Below are positions 30,724 to 39,553 of a stretch of DNA of 64,000 bases, in pieces. Positions within the stretch are counted from its first letter, which is position 1, and each line of letters starts with the position of its first letter. Both the position numbers and the translations under genes were made by a program. The notes beneath the pieces were generated by a model. That model worked only from the letters and a program-made list of their open reading frames with translations, searched no databases and was not told the DNA's origin. Source of the stretch: Pseudoxanthomonas wuyuanensis (GTDB lineage Bacteria; Pseudomonadota; Gammaproteobacteria; Xanthomonadales; Xanthomonadaceae); the NCBI RefSeq assembly GCF_900215535.1, contig NZ_OCND01000001.1:124001-188000 (forward strand), written 5' to 3'.

Positions 30724-31017
30724 TCAGCGGGTGCTCAGCCAGGCCAGTCCGCCGAAGAACAGCAGGAACGCCACCACCGCCAGCACCCACAGCACCACCG
30801 AGGCCCAGCCCAGGATCAGACCGCCGACCGCCATGCCGTCGCCGCCCAGTTGCGGATTGCGGCGAATCTCGCCGCGCGCCATGTGGCCGGTGATGATGGC
30901 GCACACGCTGCCCAGGAAAGGCATCAGCGTCCAGCCGAGAATGCCGGCGATCAGGCTGACGATGGCCAACGTGCTGTTCTGTCTTGCTTGTGCGTTCACG
31001 GGTGCTGTTCCTTGCAT
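30724..31017 (-). CDS. Small DUF4190-type membrane protein
   Basis: 97 residues. A short polar N-terminus is followed by two or three hydrophobic helices: LAIVSLIAGILGWTLMPFLG, SVCAIITGHMARGEIRRNP, and GMAVGGLILGWASVVLWVLA. The pattern helix - GHxARxEIRR - GxGxAxxGLILGW is the DUF4190 signature. Function is unknown in the family. It lies immediately upstream of pyrD (3-bp gap) on the same strand and is probably co-transcribed with it. Confidence 0.85.
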   Translation of the reverse strand: MQGTAPVNAQARQNSTLAIVSLIAGILGWTLMPFLGSVCAIITGHMARGEIRRNPQLGGDGMAVGGLILGWASVVLWVLAVVAFLLFFGGLAWLSTR

Positions 31018-31045
31018 TGCAGTGATGGAAACGAGTGCGTGCCGA

Positions 31046-32578
31046 TTACAGATCGAACTTGATGCCCTGGGCCAGCGGCAGCGAGTCGGAGTAGTTGATG
31101 GTGTTGGTCTGCCGGCGCATGTAGACCTTCCACGCGTCCGAACCGGACTCGCGGCCGCCGCCGGTTTCCTTCTCGCCGCCGAACGCGCCGCCGATCTCGG
31201 CGCCGCTGGTGCCGATGTTGACGTTGGCGATGCCGCAGTCGCTGCCGGCCGCCGACAGGAACTGCTCGGCCGCCTTCAGGTTCTGGGTGAAGATGGACGA
31301 GGACAGGCCCTGCGGCACGGCGTTCTGCATGTCGATGGCTTCGTCCAGGGTGGCGTACTTCATCACGTACAGGATCGGCGCGAAGGTTTCGTGCTGCACC
31401 ACCTCGTCGGAATTCTTCAGGCCGGTGATGATGGTCGGCAGCACGAAGTTGCCGGGGCGGTCGATGGCGGTGCCGCCGGTCTCGACGGTGCCGCCGCTGG
31501 CCTTGGCCTTTTCGATGGAGGCCAGGAACTGCTGCACCGCGCCCTGGCTGTTGAGCGGGCCCATCAGGTTGGCCGGATCGGTGGGATCGCCGATCTTGCC
31601 TTCGACCTGCTTGTACGCCTTGACCAGCGTGGCCAGCACGTTGTCGTAGATGGATTCGTGCACGATCAGCCGGCGCGTGGTGGTGCAGCGCTGGCCGGCG
31701 GTGCCGACGGCGCCGAACACGATGCCGGGAATGGCCAGTTTCAGGTCGGCGGTTTCATCCAGGATGATGGCGTTGTTGCCGCCCAGTTCCAGCAGGCTGC
31801 GGCCCATGCGACGGGCGACGCGCTCGCCGACGGTGCGGCCGACCTGGGTGGAGCCGGTGAAGCTGATCAGCGGAATGCGCTTGTCGTCGACGAACTGCTG
31901 CGCCAGCTCGACGCCGGCATCGTTGATCAGGAAGAAGATGTCCGGGAAACCGCCGGCCTTCAGCGCGTCGTTGCAGATCTTCATCGACGCGATGGCGGTG
32001 AGCGGGGTCTTGTTGGACGGCTTCCAGATGCAGATGTCGCCGCAGATGGCGGCCAGGAACGAGTTCCACGCCCACACCGCAACCGGGAAGTTGAACGCGC
32101 TGATGATGCCGACCAGGCCCAGCGGGTGGTACTGCTCGTACATGCGGTGGCCGGGGCGCTCGGAGTGCATGGTGTAGCCGTACAGCATGCGCGACTGGCC
32201 AACGGCGAAGTCGGCGATGTCGATCATTTCCTGCACCTCGCCGTCGCCCTCGGGCTTGCTCTTGCCCATCTCCAGCGCCACCAGCGAGCCCAGCGCGTCC
32301 TTGTGTCTGCGCAACGCGTCGCCGCACAGGCGCACGGCTTCGCCGCGGCGCGGCGCCGGCGTGGTGCGCCACACCTTGAAGGCGGCCTGCGCGCGCGCAA
32401 CGACGGTTTCGTAGTCGGCCTGGCTGGTGGCGTGGACTTCGCCGATCACCTGGTTGGTGGTGGGATTGATCGACTGCAGCAGGCCGGCGTCGGTGGTGGT
32501 CGACCATTCGCCGCTGCCGAGGTAGGTGCCGGAATTGGTTTTGCCAAGGCCGAGCGCCTTGAAGATGTCTGCGGGCAT
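31046..32578 (-). CDS. ALDH7-type aldehyde dehydrogenase (aminoadipate-semialdehyde type)
   Basis: 510 residues. Closest in pattern to ALDH7 (antiquitin / AmaB / Pcd), which oxidises alpha-aminoadipate semialdehyde in lysine catabolism and also betaine or lipid aldehydes. Landmarks: [43 protein letters not shown], the catalytic Glu in [12 protein letters not shown], catalytic Cys in [17 protein letters not shown], and [20 protein letters not shown] near the end, the last being characteristic of ALDH7. ATG 32578 with GGAG-like spacing upstream was chosen; the upstream in-frame stretch is non-coding. No other lysine-degradation gene is adjacent, so the physiological substrate is open. Confidence 0.9.
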   Translation of the reverse strand: MPADIFKALGLGKTNSGTYLGSGEWSTTTDAGLLQSINPTTNQVIGEVHATSQADYETVVARAQAAFKVWRTTPAPRRGEAVRLCGDALRRHKDALGSLVALEMGKSKPEGDGEVQEMIDIADFAVGQSRMLYGYTMHSERPGHRMYEQYHPLGLVGIISAFNFPVAVWAWNSFLAAICGDICIWKPSNKTPLTAIASMKICNDALKAGGFPDIFFLINDAGVELAQQFVDDKRIPLISFTGSTQVGRTVGERVARRMGRSLLELGGNNAIILDETADLKLAIPGIVFGAVGTAGQRCTTTRRLIVHESIYDNVLATLVKAYKQVEGKIGDPTDPANLMGPLNSQGAVQQFLASIEKAKASGGTVETGGTAIDRPGNFVLPTIITGLKNSDEVVQHETFAPILYVMKYATLDEAIDMQNAVPQGLSSSIFTQNLKAAEQFLSAAGSDCGIANVNIGTSGAEIGGAFGGEKETGGGRESGSDAWKVYMRRQTNTINYSDSLPLAQGIKFDL

Positions 32579-32696
32579 GAAAAGCTCCAGAAAGCGGGGA
32601 AACAGGCCGTCAGCGGGGGATGGGCCCGAAAAGTCGGACAATTTTAGCAGAGCGGCGGTTTTTCCTGACTGCTTATTGCACCGGCCCGGCAACGGT

Positions 32697-32812
32697 TCCT
32701 GTGGGAGCGGCTGTTTGCGGCCTGGTCAATAGGGCCGGCAGGGCGAGCGGCTTGCGGCCGGCCGTGCCAACCGTCCATCGCGACTCACGCCGCTCCCGCG
32801 CCATCGGCACTG
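32697..32812. repeat. REP-type inverted repeat supplying the Mur ligase stop codon
   Basis: A unit beginning CCTGTGGGAGCGGC (from 32697) is matched in inverse by CGACTCACGCCGCTCCCGCG (near 32792-32811). The intervening part is GC-rich. The same core family recurs at 45186-45386 and 58272-58297. The stop codon of the Mur ligase gene (32785-32787) lies inside the unit. It probably folds into a hairpin in both transcripts and may act as a bidirectional terminator. Confidence 0.6.
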
Positions 32813-35130
32813 GGCAGCGGGTCGCCGGCCTGCCAGCCGATGGCCTGCATCCGGTCCAGCAAGGCCGTGACCCGGTCGCGCGCATCCATCTCGTGGATCG
32901 GCAGCACCAGCAGATCGCCGTCCCTGGCCCAGGCCAGTGGGATGCGGGCGGCTTCCACTTCGTCCAGGCAGGTGGCAATGGCGGCATCGGCCACGCCGTC
33001 GGCCAGCAACTGCGCGCGCATGATCGCCGCCACCTCGCCGGCGGCGCGGCCGCGTTCGTAGCCGGCGATGTCCTTCAGCACCACCTGCTCCGGCCTGGCG
33101 CTGGCGGCAACCGACGCCACCGCGCGCAGGTCGGCGTCCTCGCGATTGCCGGCATGTCCCAGCATGATGGCCATCCGGCCCGGCCGTCCCGATGCATCCA
33201 CCGCGCGCAGCAATCCGCGCAGGCCGTCGGGGTTGTGCGCGTAGTCGACATACACCTGCAGCGCGCCGAATCGCCAGTGCTGCAGCCGTCCGGGATTGTC
33301 CGCACCGCTTGCGCCGAACCGCATCAGCGTGGCGGCCAGGGTGCCCGGTGCGATTCCCAGCGCGTAACCGGCCAGTGCGGCGGCGGCGATGTTGGCGATG
33401 TTGTAGCCGGCGCGTCCGCCCAGGGCTATCGGCATGGCGGCCGCTTGGCCCAGCGCGAAGGTGCTGCCATTGGCATGCAGGCAAAGCGTTCCATCGCGTA
33501 CGCCGCAGGCGGCGCCGCCGCTGTCGCGCTGCGAGCGCAGCAGCGGATGGTCGAAATCCAGCGCAAACCAGCCGATGGGGCAGGCCAGCGTTGGCGCCTG
33601 TTCGCGCAACACCGCGTCATCGGCGTTGAGCACCAGCAGTCCGCCGGCATCAATGGCGCGTGCCACGGTCAGCTTGACCCGGGCCAGGTCCTGCAGGGTA
33701 TGCACGCCGTATTCGCCGAAATGATCGACCGCGATATTGGTCACCACCGCCACATTGGCGCGGCATACCGCCAGCCCGCGCCGCAGCAGTCCGCCGCGCG
33801 CGGTTTCCAGTACCGCCGCCTGCGCCTGCGGATGGCGCAACGCGGTGCGCGCGCCGGTGGGGCCGGAAAAATCCCCGGCTTCCAGCGGCTGGCCTTCGAA
33901 ATACACCCCATCGGTGCAGCTATGCGCGGTGCGCCAGCCATGCGCCCGCGCCATTGCCGCAAGCAGCCGCACGGTGGTGGTCTTGCCATTGGAGCCGGTG
34001 ACCAGCGCGGTGGGAATATCGTGCAGATCGCGCCATGGCACCGATGACGGCGCAGGAAGACCGTCGATGAACCAGCTGCGGCTGCCGACGCCTTCGCCGA
34101 GCGAGAGCTCGTCGTCGTCGGCAAGGAAGGCGACCTGATGCGTCGCGGCCTGTTGCTGCAATGCGATCAGTTGCGGCAGCGCTTCCGCTGCGGCGGCCAG
34201 GCGCAGCGTGCGCAGGGCGCAGTCGGTATCCCACACCGCGGCGTGGCCAGGGGCGTGGTAGAGCATTTGTTCTTCCCTTCTCCCTTTGGGAGAAGGTGCC
34301 CAAACTGCGGATGAGGGAATGGGCTCTCCGGTTGCAGCATCGCCCTTCACAAGCGCAAGCACCCGATGGGAAATGTCGAACAGAACATCTTCCGTACGAG
34401 CGAGTACATCATGATTCCAGTACCGCAGCGTCATGACGCCCTGGCTGGCGACGAAAGCGTCGCGCTTGGCGTCGTTCACCAGTGGCTGCGGTTCGTTGTG
34501 CTGTCCGCCATCCAGTTCTATCGCTAGTTTCAACTCATGGCAGTAGAAATCGAGAACATACGGTCCCAGCGATTCTTGACGGCAGAATTTCTGGTCATGC
34601 AGGCGGCGGTCGCGCAGGAAGGACCAGAGGAGTTGTTCGGGTTGGGTGGAGTTCTCTCTCAGTTGGCGGATGAAATCTTTGGTTTCTTGGTCGAAAGGCA
34701 GCTTCTTTCGGAAAGTTGCGTTGGAGCTTTGGGCTTCCTCCCTCATCCGGCCTTCGGCCACCTTCTCCCAGTGGGAGAAGGGAACAACAGACGCACTTAT
34801 CTCTCCTGCGCTGACTTGAGAATCAGGGTTGGCATCAGAATCCAGGCTCGCCGACCACCATGCCCATTCGTTGACTTCGGTGGCGGTGTACAGCTGATCC
34901 AGCGGTGCGGCGAAGGCCAGCGAGGCGCCGCTGGCGTGTCGGCGGATGACGGTGTCGGTCTCCGGCCAGCCCAGCGCCGCCCGAACGGCCGCGATATTGG
35001 CCTGCCAGCGGGCGAGCGCATCGTCGCCGAACGCCAGTCCGCGCGCGGTCTCCAGCGCCGCGCCGGTGCCGGCGAAATAGACGTTGCAGCCGGTCAGCCG
35101 GCGCGAGTCGGTAAAGGGTTCCGGCGCCAC
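32785..35130 (-). CDS. CphA-related Mur ligase interrupted in frame by a DUF559 nuclease module
   Basis: 781 residues, GTG start, 6 bp downstream of cphA. Residues 1-95 and about 289-781 form a Mur-ligase-family protein like the C-terminal half of cyanophycin synthetase: P-loop ALVTGSNGKTTTVRLLAAMA (near 375-393), TDGVYFEGQPLEAGDFSGPT, ETARGGLLRRGLAV, GYNIANIAAAALAGYAL, VDYAHNPDGL. Such genes sit beside cphA in several Proteobacteria. Residues about 96-288 are foreign: a DUF559 domain (FIRQLRENSTQPEQLLWSFL ... VLDFYCHELKLAIELDGGQH), a PD-(D/E)XK fold related to VSR endonucleases. Both of its ends are encoded by inverted palindromic repeats. The whole reads as one uninterrupted frame. Whether the ligase still folds, and whether the nuclease is active, is unknown. 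No intein splicing residues are visible. Confidence 0.85.
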   Translation of the reverse strand: MAPEPFTDSRRLTGCNVYFAGTGAALETARGLAFGDDALARWQANIAAVRAALGWPETDTVIRRHASGASLAFAAPLDQLYTATEVNEWAWWSASLDSDANPDSQVSAGEISASVVPFSHWEKVAEGRMREEAQSSNATFRKKLPFDQETKDFIRQLRENSTQPEQLLWSFLRDRRLHDQKFCRQESLGPYVLDFYCHELKLAIELDGGQHNEPQPLVNDAKRDAFVASQGVMTLRYWNHDVLARTEDVLFDISHRVLALVKGDAATGEPIPSSAVWAPSPKGRREEQMLYHAPGHAAVWDTDCALRTLRLAAAAEALPQLIALQQQAATHQVAFLADDDELSLGEGVGSRSWFIDGLPAPSSVPWRDLHDIPTALVTGSNGKTTTVRLLAAMARAHGWRTAHSCTDGVYFEGQPLEAGDFSGPTGARTALRHPQAQAAVLETARGGLLRRGLAVCRANVAVVTNIAVDHFGEYGVHTLQDLARVKLTVARAIDAGGLLVLNADDAVLREQAPTLACPIGWFALDFDHPLLRSQRDSGGAACGVRDGTLCLHANGSTFALGQAAAMPIALGGRAGYNIANIAAAALAGYALGIAPGTLAATLMRFGASGADNPGRLQHWRFGALQVYVDYAHNPDGLRGLLRAVDASGRPGRMAIMLGHAGNREDADLRAVASVAASARPEQVVLKDIAGYERGRAAGEVAAIMRAQLLADGVADAAIATCLDEVEAARIPLAWARDGDLLVLPIHEMDARDRVTALLDRMQAIGWQAGDPLPSADGAGAA
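34273..34783 (-). mobile_element. REP-flanked DUF559 (VSR-like nuclease) insertion
   Basis: About 511 bp bounded by inverted repeats at 34273-34318 and 34739-34783. Each arm contains its own palindrome (CCTTCTCCC, two bases, GGGAGAAGG) plus CTCATCCG and ACCTTCTCCC boxes. Aligned as reverse complements the arms agree over most of about 45 bp, differing mainly in a central variable patch. The interior encodes the DUF559 domain on the minus strand, in the same frame as the host gene, and has clearly lower G+C than the surrounding Mur ligase. A possible independent start is ATG 34746 (MREEAQSSN), inside the right-hand repeat. No transposase is encoded, and I see no target-site duplication. At protein level the extra sequence is about 34266-34845. 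Confidence 0.75.
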
Positions 35131-35136
35131 GGCGGT

Positions 35137-37926
35137 TCAGTCGCTGGCTTCGCGTTCGAACACCAGGCCGCGCTCGTCGCGGATCACGCCCTCCAGATTG
35201 TTCAGCGTGGCCTCGTCCAGCAGCGAGTGGGCGACCGGGATTTCGGTCCTGGGCAGGGGGCTGGGCGCTTCGCCGGCCGGCTGGAACTTGATGATCTGTT
35301 TCCAGGTGCGGGTCAGCGCGTCGGCGAACACCATCAGCAGGTCTCCCGGCTGGCCCATCCGCAACGCGGCATCGACGGCCTGCTGTTCGTCCGGAATGAC
35401 GGTGATGGCGTCTTCACCGATCCCGCCGGCCTGCAGGGCCTTGGCGATGATGCGCGGCACCTCGTCGCCGTCGCGGCCGCGCAGCGCATCGTCGCGGCGC
35501 ACCACATAGTGGTCGAATTTGCCTGCTACCGCATCGGCGATCGCACGCAGATCGTCGTCGCGGCGGTCGCCGGGACCGGCGACCACCACGATGCGACGGC
35601 CGCTCACGTCCAGCCGCTGCGCCAGATCCGCCATCATGCCTACCGCATGCGCATTGTGCGCGTAGTCCATCAGCACCTTGAACGGGTGCTCGCCGAACAC
35701 GTTCATCCGCCCCGGCGCCTGGAAGAACGTGGTGTCGAACGTGCGCAGGCCCTGCCGGATCGCGTCGAGCTTGATGCCCAGCGAGAACGCGATAGACGCG
35801 GCGAACATCGCGTTCTGCACGTTGTGCAGGGCGCGGCCTTCCATCGTGGCCGGGATCAGGTGGGTCCACATCAGCGGGATATGGCTGCCCTTGTCGTACA
35901 GCGTGATCATGTGGCCGTTGATGCCGGCTTCCAGCGCGCAGGCGCGGCCGCCGGCGCGGATGTGCTCGCGCACCAGCCCGTGCGAGGGGTTCATCGTCAC
36001 ATAGCAGATGGTCCGGGCATCGGTATAGGCCGACATCTTCAGCACATTGCCGTCATCGGCGTTGAGCACGGCGCAATCGCGCGCCACTTCCACCACGATG
36101 CGCTTGATCTCGGCCAGTTGCTCCAGCGTGTCGATGCCTTTCAGGCCCAGGTGGTCGGCCTGCACGTTCAGGACCGCGCCGACGTTGACCTCCGGTACGC
36201 CCATGCCGCTGCGCAGCAGGCCGCCGCGCGCGGTTTCCAGCACGGCGATGTCGATCTGCGGATCGCTGAGCACCATCCGCGCCGACACCGGCCCGGTCAT
36301 GTCGCCTTCCACCGTGCGCTGGCCGTCGATATAGACCCCGTCGGTGGTGGTCAGCCCCGGGGTGTAGCCGGCCATCTTGGTGATATGCGCCAGCATCCGC
36401 GCGGTGGTGGTCTTGCCGTTGGTGCCGGTGACGGCGGCAATCGGCACCCGCGACGGCGTGCCCGGCGGGAACAGCATGTCGATGACCGGGCCGGCGGCAT
36501 CGCGCGGCGTGCCTTCGCTGGGCGCCACATGCATGCGGAAGCCGGGCGCGGCGTTGACTTCGCAGATGCCGCCGCCGATGGCCTTGTAGCTTTCGGCGAT
36601 ATTGGTGGAAATGAAATCGACCCCGCCCACGTCCAGGCCGATCGCGCGCACCGCGCGCACGGCCATGTCGCGGTTGTCGGGGTGGATGATGTCGGTGACG
36701 TCGGTGGCGGTACCGCCGGTGGACAGGTTGGCGGTCGAGCGCAGGTAGACCACTTCGCCTTCGGCCGGCACCGAGAAGTGGTTGTAGCCGACGCGTTCGA
36801 GCATCAGATCCGCCTGCGCATCCAGTTCCAGCCGGGTCAGCACTTTTTCGTGACCCACGCCGCGGCGCGGGTCCGAGTTGACGATGTCGACCAGTTCGGC
36901 GATGTCGTGCCTGCCGTCGCCGATCACATGGCCGGGCGTGCGGCGGGTGGCGGCGACCAGTTCGCCGTTGACGACCAACAGCCGGTGATCGTCGCCGCCA
37001 ACGAAATTTTCGACGATGACCGAGCGCGAATGCTCGCGTGCGGCCGCGAAGGCTTCGCGGATTTCGTCGTCGCCGCTGATGTTGATGGTGATGCCGCGGC
37101 CATGGTTGCCGTTGTAGGGTTTCAGCACCACCGGGCCGCCGAGCCGCTTGGCTGCGCGCAGCGCGCCGGTGGCATCGGTGACCAGTTCCTGGCGCGGTAC
37201 CGGCAGGCCCAGCGAGGCGAGGATCTTGTTGGTTTCCTCCTTGTCGCTGGCCAGTTCCACCGCGATGTGCGGCGTCTTGCCGGTGATCGTGGCCTGGATG
37301 CGCTGCTGGTATTTGCCGTGGCCGAACTGCACCAGCGACTGGTTGTTGAGGCGGAACCAGGGGATGTTGCGCTCTTCGGCCGCGCGCACCAGCGAGGCGG
37401 TCGATGGCCCCAGTGCGCGCCGCTGCGCGTAGCGGATGAAATCGTCGCGCGCGCTTTCCCAGTCCCAGTCCTCGGGCACGCTGCCCTTGGGCCGCAGTTC
37501 GACCGGCAGCAGCGAGGCCAGCAGCTTCAGCGCCAGTTCGCCGGCGGCGATGCCTTCTTCCTTCTGCGCGTATTCGTAGACCACCGAATAGACGCCGGGC
37601 CGGTCCGAACCGATGCTGCGGGTACGGCCGAAGCTGACATCTTCGCCGGCGACGTTCTGCAGTTCGATGGCGACGTGTTCCAGCACATGCCCCAGCCAGG
37701 TGCCTTCGTCCTCGCGCATGCGGCGGATGAAGCCGCCGGGTTCGCGGTAGGAACAGCCGTGCTCGGCCAGGCCGGGCAGGGCGGCGACCAGGCCGTCGAC
37801 GAAAGCCGCGCCGAGCCTGCCGGTGGGCCAGGCTTCCAGCGCCTGCAGGTCCAGTTCCAGGCGGATGACCGGGAAGTGGGCGTACTGGGAGGGGCCGACG
37901 TAGACCGAGCGTTCCAGGATGCGCAT
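35137..37926 (-). CDS. cphA: Cyanophycin synthetase
   Basis: 929 residues. Makes cyanophycin-like polymer, multi-L-arginyl-poly-aspartate, by ATP-dependent addition of Asp and Arg. The order is canonical: an N-terminal domain (ERSVYVGPSQYAHFPVIRLE), an ATP-grasp domain with GGPVVLKPYNGNHGRGI, ENFVGGDDHRLLVV and GICEVNAAPGFRMH, then a Mur-ligase domain with P-loop VTGTNGKTTTARML, LTTTDGVYIDGQRT, ETARGGLLRSGMG and MDYAHNAHAVGMM. Start ATG 37926 is preceded by GAGG at suitable spacing. It is followed 6 bp later by the Mur ligase gene and preceded by cyanophycinase in the same direction, so this is a storage-polymer locus for nitrogen and carbon. Confidence 0.95.
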   Translation of the reverse strand: MRILERSVYVGPSQYAHFPVIRLELDLQALEAWPTGRLGAAFVDGLVAALPGLAEHGCSYREPGGFIRRMREDEGTWLGHVLEHVAIELQNVAGEDVSFGRTRSIGSDRPGVYSVVYEYAQKEEGIAAGELALKLLASLLPVELRPKGSVPEDWDWESARDDFIRYAQRRALGPSTASLVRAAEERNIPWFRLNNQSLVQFGHGKYQQRIQATITGKTPHIAVELASDKEETNKILASLGLPVPRQELVTDATGALRAAKRLGGPVVLKPYNGNHGRGITINISGDDEIREAFAAAREHSRSVIVENFVGGDDHRLLVVNGELVAATRRTPGHVIGDGRHDIAELVDIVNSDPRRGVGHEKVLTRLELDAQADLMLERVGYNHFSVPAEGEVVYLRSTANLSTGGTATDVTDIIHPDNRDMAVRAVRAIGLDVGGVDFISTNIAESYKAIGGGICEVNAAPGFRMHVAPSEGTPRDAAGPVIDMLFPPGTPSRVPIAAVTGTNGKTTTARMLAHITKMAGYTPGLTTTDGVYIDGQRTVEGDMTGPVSARMVLSDPQIDIAVLETARGGLLRSGMGVPEVNVGAVLNVQADHLGLKGIDTLEQLAEIKRIVVEVARDCAVLNADDGNVLKMSAYTDARTICYVTMNPSHGLVREHIRAGGRACALEAGINGHMITLYDKGSHIPLMWTHLIPATMEGRALHNVQNAMFAASIAFSLGIKLDAIRQGLRTFDTTFFQAPGRMNVFGEHPFKVLMDYAHNAHAVGMMADLAQRLDVSGRRIVVVAGPGDRRDDDLRAIADAVAGKFDHYVVRRDDALRGRDGDEVPRIIAKALQAGGIGEDAITVIPDEQQAVDAALRMGQPGDLLMVFADALTRTWKQIIKFQPAGEAPSPLPRTEIPVAHSLLDEATLNNLEGVIRDERGLVFEREASD

Positions 37927-38294
37927 GCTTTGCCTCTGTGTTGTGTTGGTCGGCCCGGCGGTTGCCGGAATGGGATTTGCCGGTTTCTTTGGCGACAGCC
38001 AAAGGCCAAAGCTTTCGCGCTGCGCGCGAGTTCCTTTTGTTACGGCAAAAGGAACCAAAACCATTGCGCCCGACAGCCGCCGCCTGCGGCGGTTCCCTGC
38101 GCTTCTCGCGACCAGCGGGCCGGCCCGGACTCGGGCCTTGCTCCCACTGGCCGCTGCGATGCTCGGCGGCCTTTAGGGCTGGGTGAAGCTGGTACGGCAA
38201 CAGCAACAACAACAGCAACAACAAAAAAACAACCGCAACCACAACCACCTAGAAAGCCATGGTCATGGCCCTGGGTGAAGGTGTGGCCAATGCA
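37927..38294. repeat. cphB-cphA gap with composite palindromic element and CAACAG tract
   Basis: No gene. From about 37980 it holds nested hairpins: TTCTTTGGCGACAGCCAAAG, CTTTCGCGCTGCGCGCGAG, TTCCTTTTGTTACGGCAAAA (followed by GGAA) and CCGCCGCCTGCGGCGG. Then comes a run of CAACAG/CAACAA units near 38196-38230. Read on the minus strand the order (GTTGCTGTT tract, GC-rich part, CTTTTGxxAC hairpin, GCGCGCAGCGCGAAAG) parallels the two copies between thrB and thrC. It separates cphB from cphA and could end or weaken the upstream transcript. Confidence 0.6.
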
Positions 38295-39140
38295 TCAACC
38301 GGTCCGCTTCCGGTCCAGGCTGCCGGCCGACGCCTGGCGGGTGTGCAGGTTGAAGGTAGCGCCGGCGGTCAGGATGTGGACGGTCAGGCCCAGCAGGCAG
38401 ACCGGCTCGTCTTCGCTGACCTGGGCCATCGACGAGAACTCCAGCGCGCCGGCGTCGACCACGGTGACCGCGCCGCTGCCTTCGACTTCCACGGTGTTGT
38501 CCGGGCCGATGAAGGCGGCGGTGTCCTCGTCCAGGCCGATGCCGATGGCGAACGGGTTGTAGGCCAGCGCGGCCACCAGCCGGCCCAGCCGGTCGCGCTG
38601 GCGGAAGTGCTGGTCGATGATGAAACGGTTGGTCAGTCCCAGTCCCGGCGCCAGCCGCACGCTGCCGGCGTGCGGCGACGAACCTTCCTCGCCGAAGGCG
38701 ATCATGTGTTCGCTGAGGATGCTGGCGCCGGCGCTGGTGCCGCCGACGGCGATGCCGCGCGCGTTCTGCTGGCGGATCAGCTTGGCCGCTTCGGTGCCAC
38801 CCAGGATGGTGGAGATGCGCAACTGGTTGCCGCCGGTGAAGAAGATGCCGCTGGCCTGCTCGATGCGGCGCAGCCACTGCTCGCGTTCGCCGTCGTCGCG
38901 GCTGTCGAATTCCAGCGACTCGGCGCGGCCGGCACCCAGGCGGCCGAACACGGTTTCGTAGCGCGCGCCGGTGTCGGCCAGCCGGCTGGCGGTGGGGATC
39001 ACCACGATGTCGGCGTCGCGGCCGCCGCAGAGTCTGACGAAACGCTCGAGGATCCTGGCGCTGTTTTCCTTTTCCTCGGCACCGCCGATGGGGACGATCC
39101 AGCCCCGCTCATCTCCGGCGGAGACCTTGCTTGGACACAT
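38295..39140 (-). CDS. cphB: Cyanophycinase
   Basis: 281 residues. Serine exopeptidase (S51 family) that cuts cyanophycin to beta-Asp-Arg dipeptides in the cytosol. Seen: GWIVPIGGAEEKENSARILE near the start, FFTGGNQLRISTIL, the nucleophile motif GGTSAGASILSEHM, LGLTNRFIIDQHFRQRDRLG (catalytic His region) and GIGLDEDTAAF. The start at 39140 has GGAG nine bases upstream; ATG 39155, five codons further out, is possible. No secretion signal is visible, which fits the intracellular form. It lies upstream of cphA on the same strand, separated by a repeat-filled gap. The downstream isoaspartyl dipeptidase (IadA or IaaA) is not in the window. Confidence 0.93.
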   Translation of the reverse strand: MCPSKVSAGDERGWIVPIGGAEEKENSARILERFVRLCGGRDADIVVIPTASRLADTGARYETVFGRLGAGRAESLEFDSRDDGEREQWLRRIEQASGIFFTGGNQLRISTILGGTEAAKLIRQQNARGIAVGGTSAGASILSEHMIAFGEEGSSPHAGSVRLAPGLGLTNRFIIDQHFRQRDRLGRLVAALAYNPFAIGIGLDEDTAAFIGPDNTVEVEGSGAVTVVDAGALEFSSMAQVSEDEPVCLLGLTVHILTAGATFNLHTRQASAGSLDRKRTG

Positions 39141-39366
39141 GCAACACAACTCCATCTAATGGGCATCGCGCAACGCCGCCGCGACGGAAGCCGGCCAGTA
39201 CGCTTCGCGCGCCCTGCGGCTCCCGATTTCCCCCCAAGCCCCCGGCGATCGGGGGCCGGAGCCCCGCGGTCCCGGCAAAGGTAGCACGCCGCGCGGCGCA
39301 GGGCCTGCCACGCTACCCGGATGGGGCAGGTTGCTTTGCGCCGGCCGTCAGGCGCCCGCGTGCGGC

Positions 39367-39394
39367 TTGAACAGGTGGCCAATCATGCGAGAAT
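39367..39394 (+). promoter_or_regulatory. Candidate sigma-70 promoter of tRNA-Arg
   Basis: TTGAAC (39367-39372) and GAGAAT (39389-39394) with a 16-base spacer. The predicted start falls a few bases before the mature tRNA end at 39404. The remaining 39141-39366 stretch holds the cphB promoter region and GC-rich inverted repeats (such as CCCCGGCGATCGGGG-like pairs) but no gene I can see. Confidence 0.5.
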
Positions 39395-39403
39395 GCCGGC
39401 CTT

Positions 39404-39480
39404 GGCCCCGTAGCTCAGCTGGATAGAGCGTCCCCCTCCTAAGGGGAAGGTCGTGCGTTCGAATCGCGCCGGGGCCGCCA
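39404..39480 (+). tRNA. tRNA-Arg (anticodon CCT)
   Basis: 77 bases with encoded CCA. Acceptor stem GGCCCCG pairs with CGGGGCC, discriminator G, then CCA at 39478-39480. The D arm contains AGCTCAGCTGGATAGAGC. The anticodon stem TCCCC/GGGGA closes the loop CTCCTAA, so the anticodon is CCT and it reads AGG. The T arm has GTTCGAATC. All invariant positions are in place. It lies directly upstream of the threonine operon leader and may share a transcript with it. Confidence 0.97.
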
Positions 39481-39553
39481 TTGCAAACCTCGATACCGAT
39501 TGCCGCGCCGCAGCACTTGACAGCGGGCCGCCTCATCGTGTCCTCTAACGCGT

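Noticed and set aside
34266-34845. Intein in the Mur ligase
   Set aside because: The insert has no Cys/Ser at its start, no HN at its end and no Hint domain. It is DUF559 with translated palindromic repeats.
38196-38230. CAACAG/CAACAA run as a poly-Gln coding tract
   Set aside because: It lies between genes, no frame around it has a plausible start and continuation, and it matches the tracts at the ends of the composite repeats.
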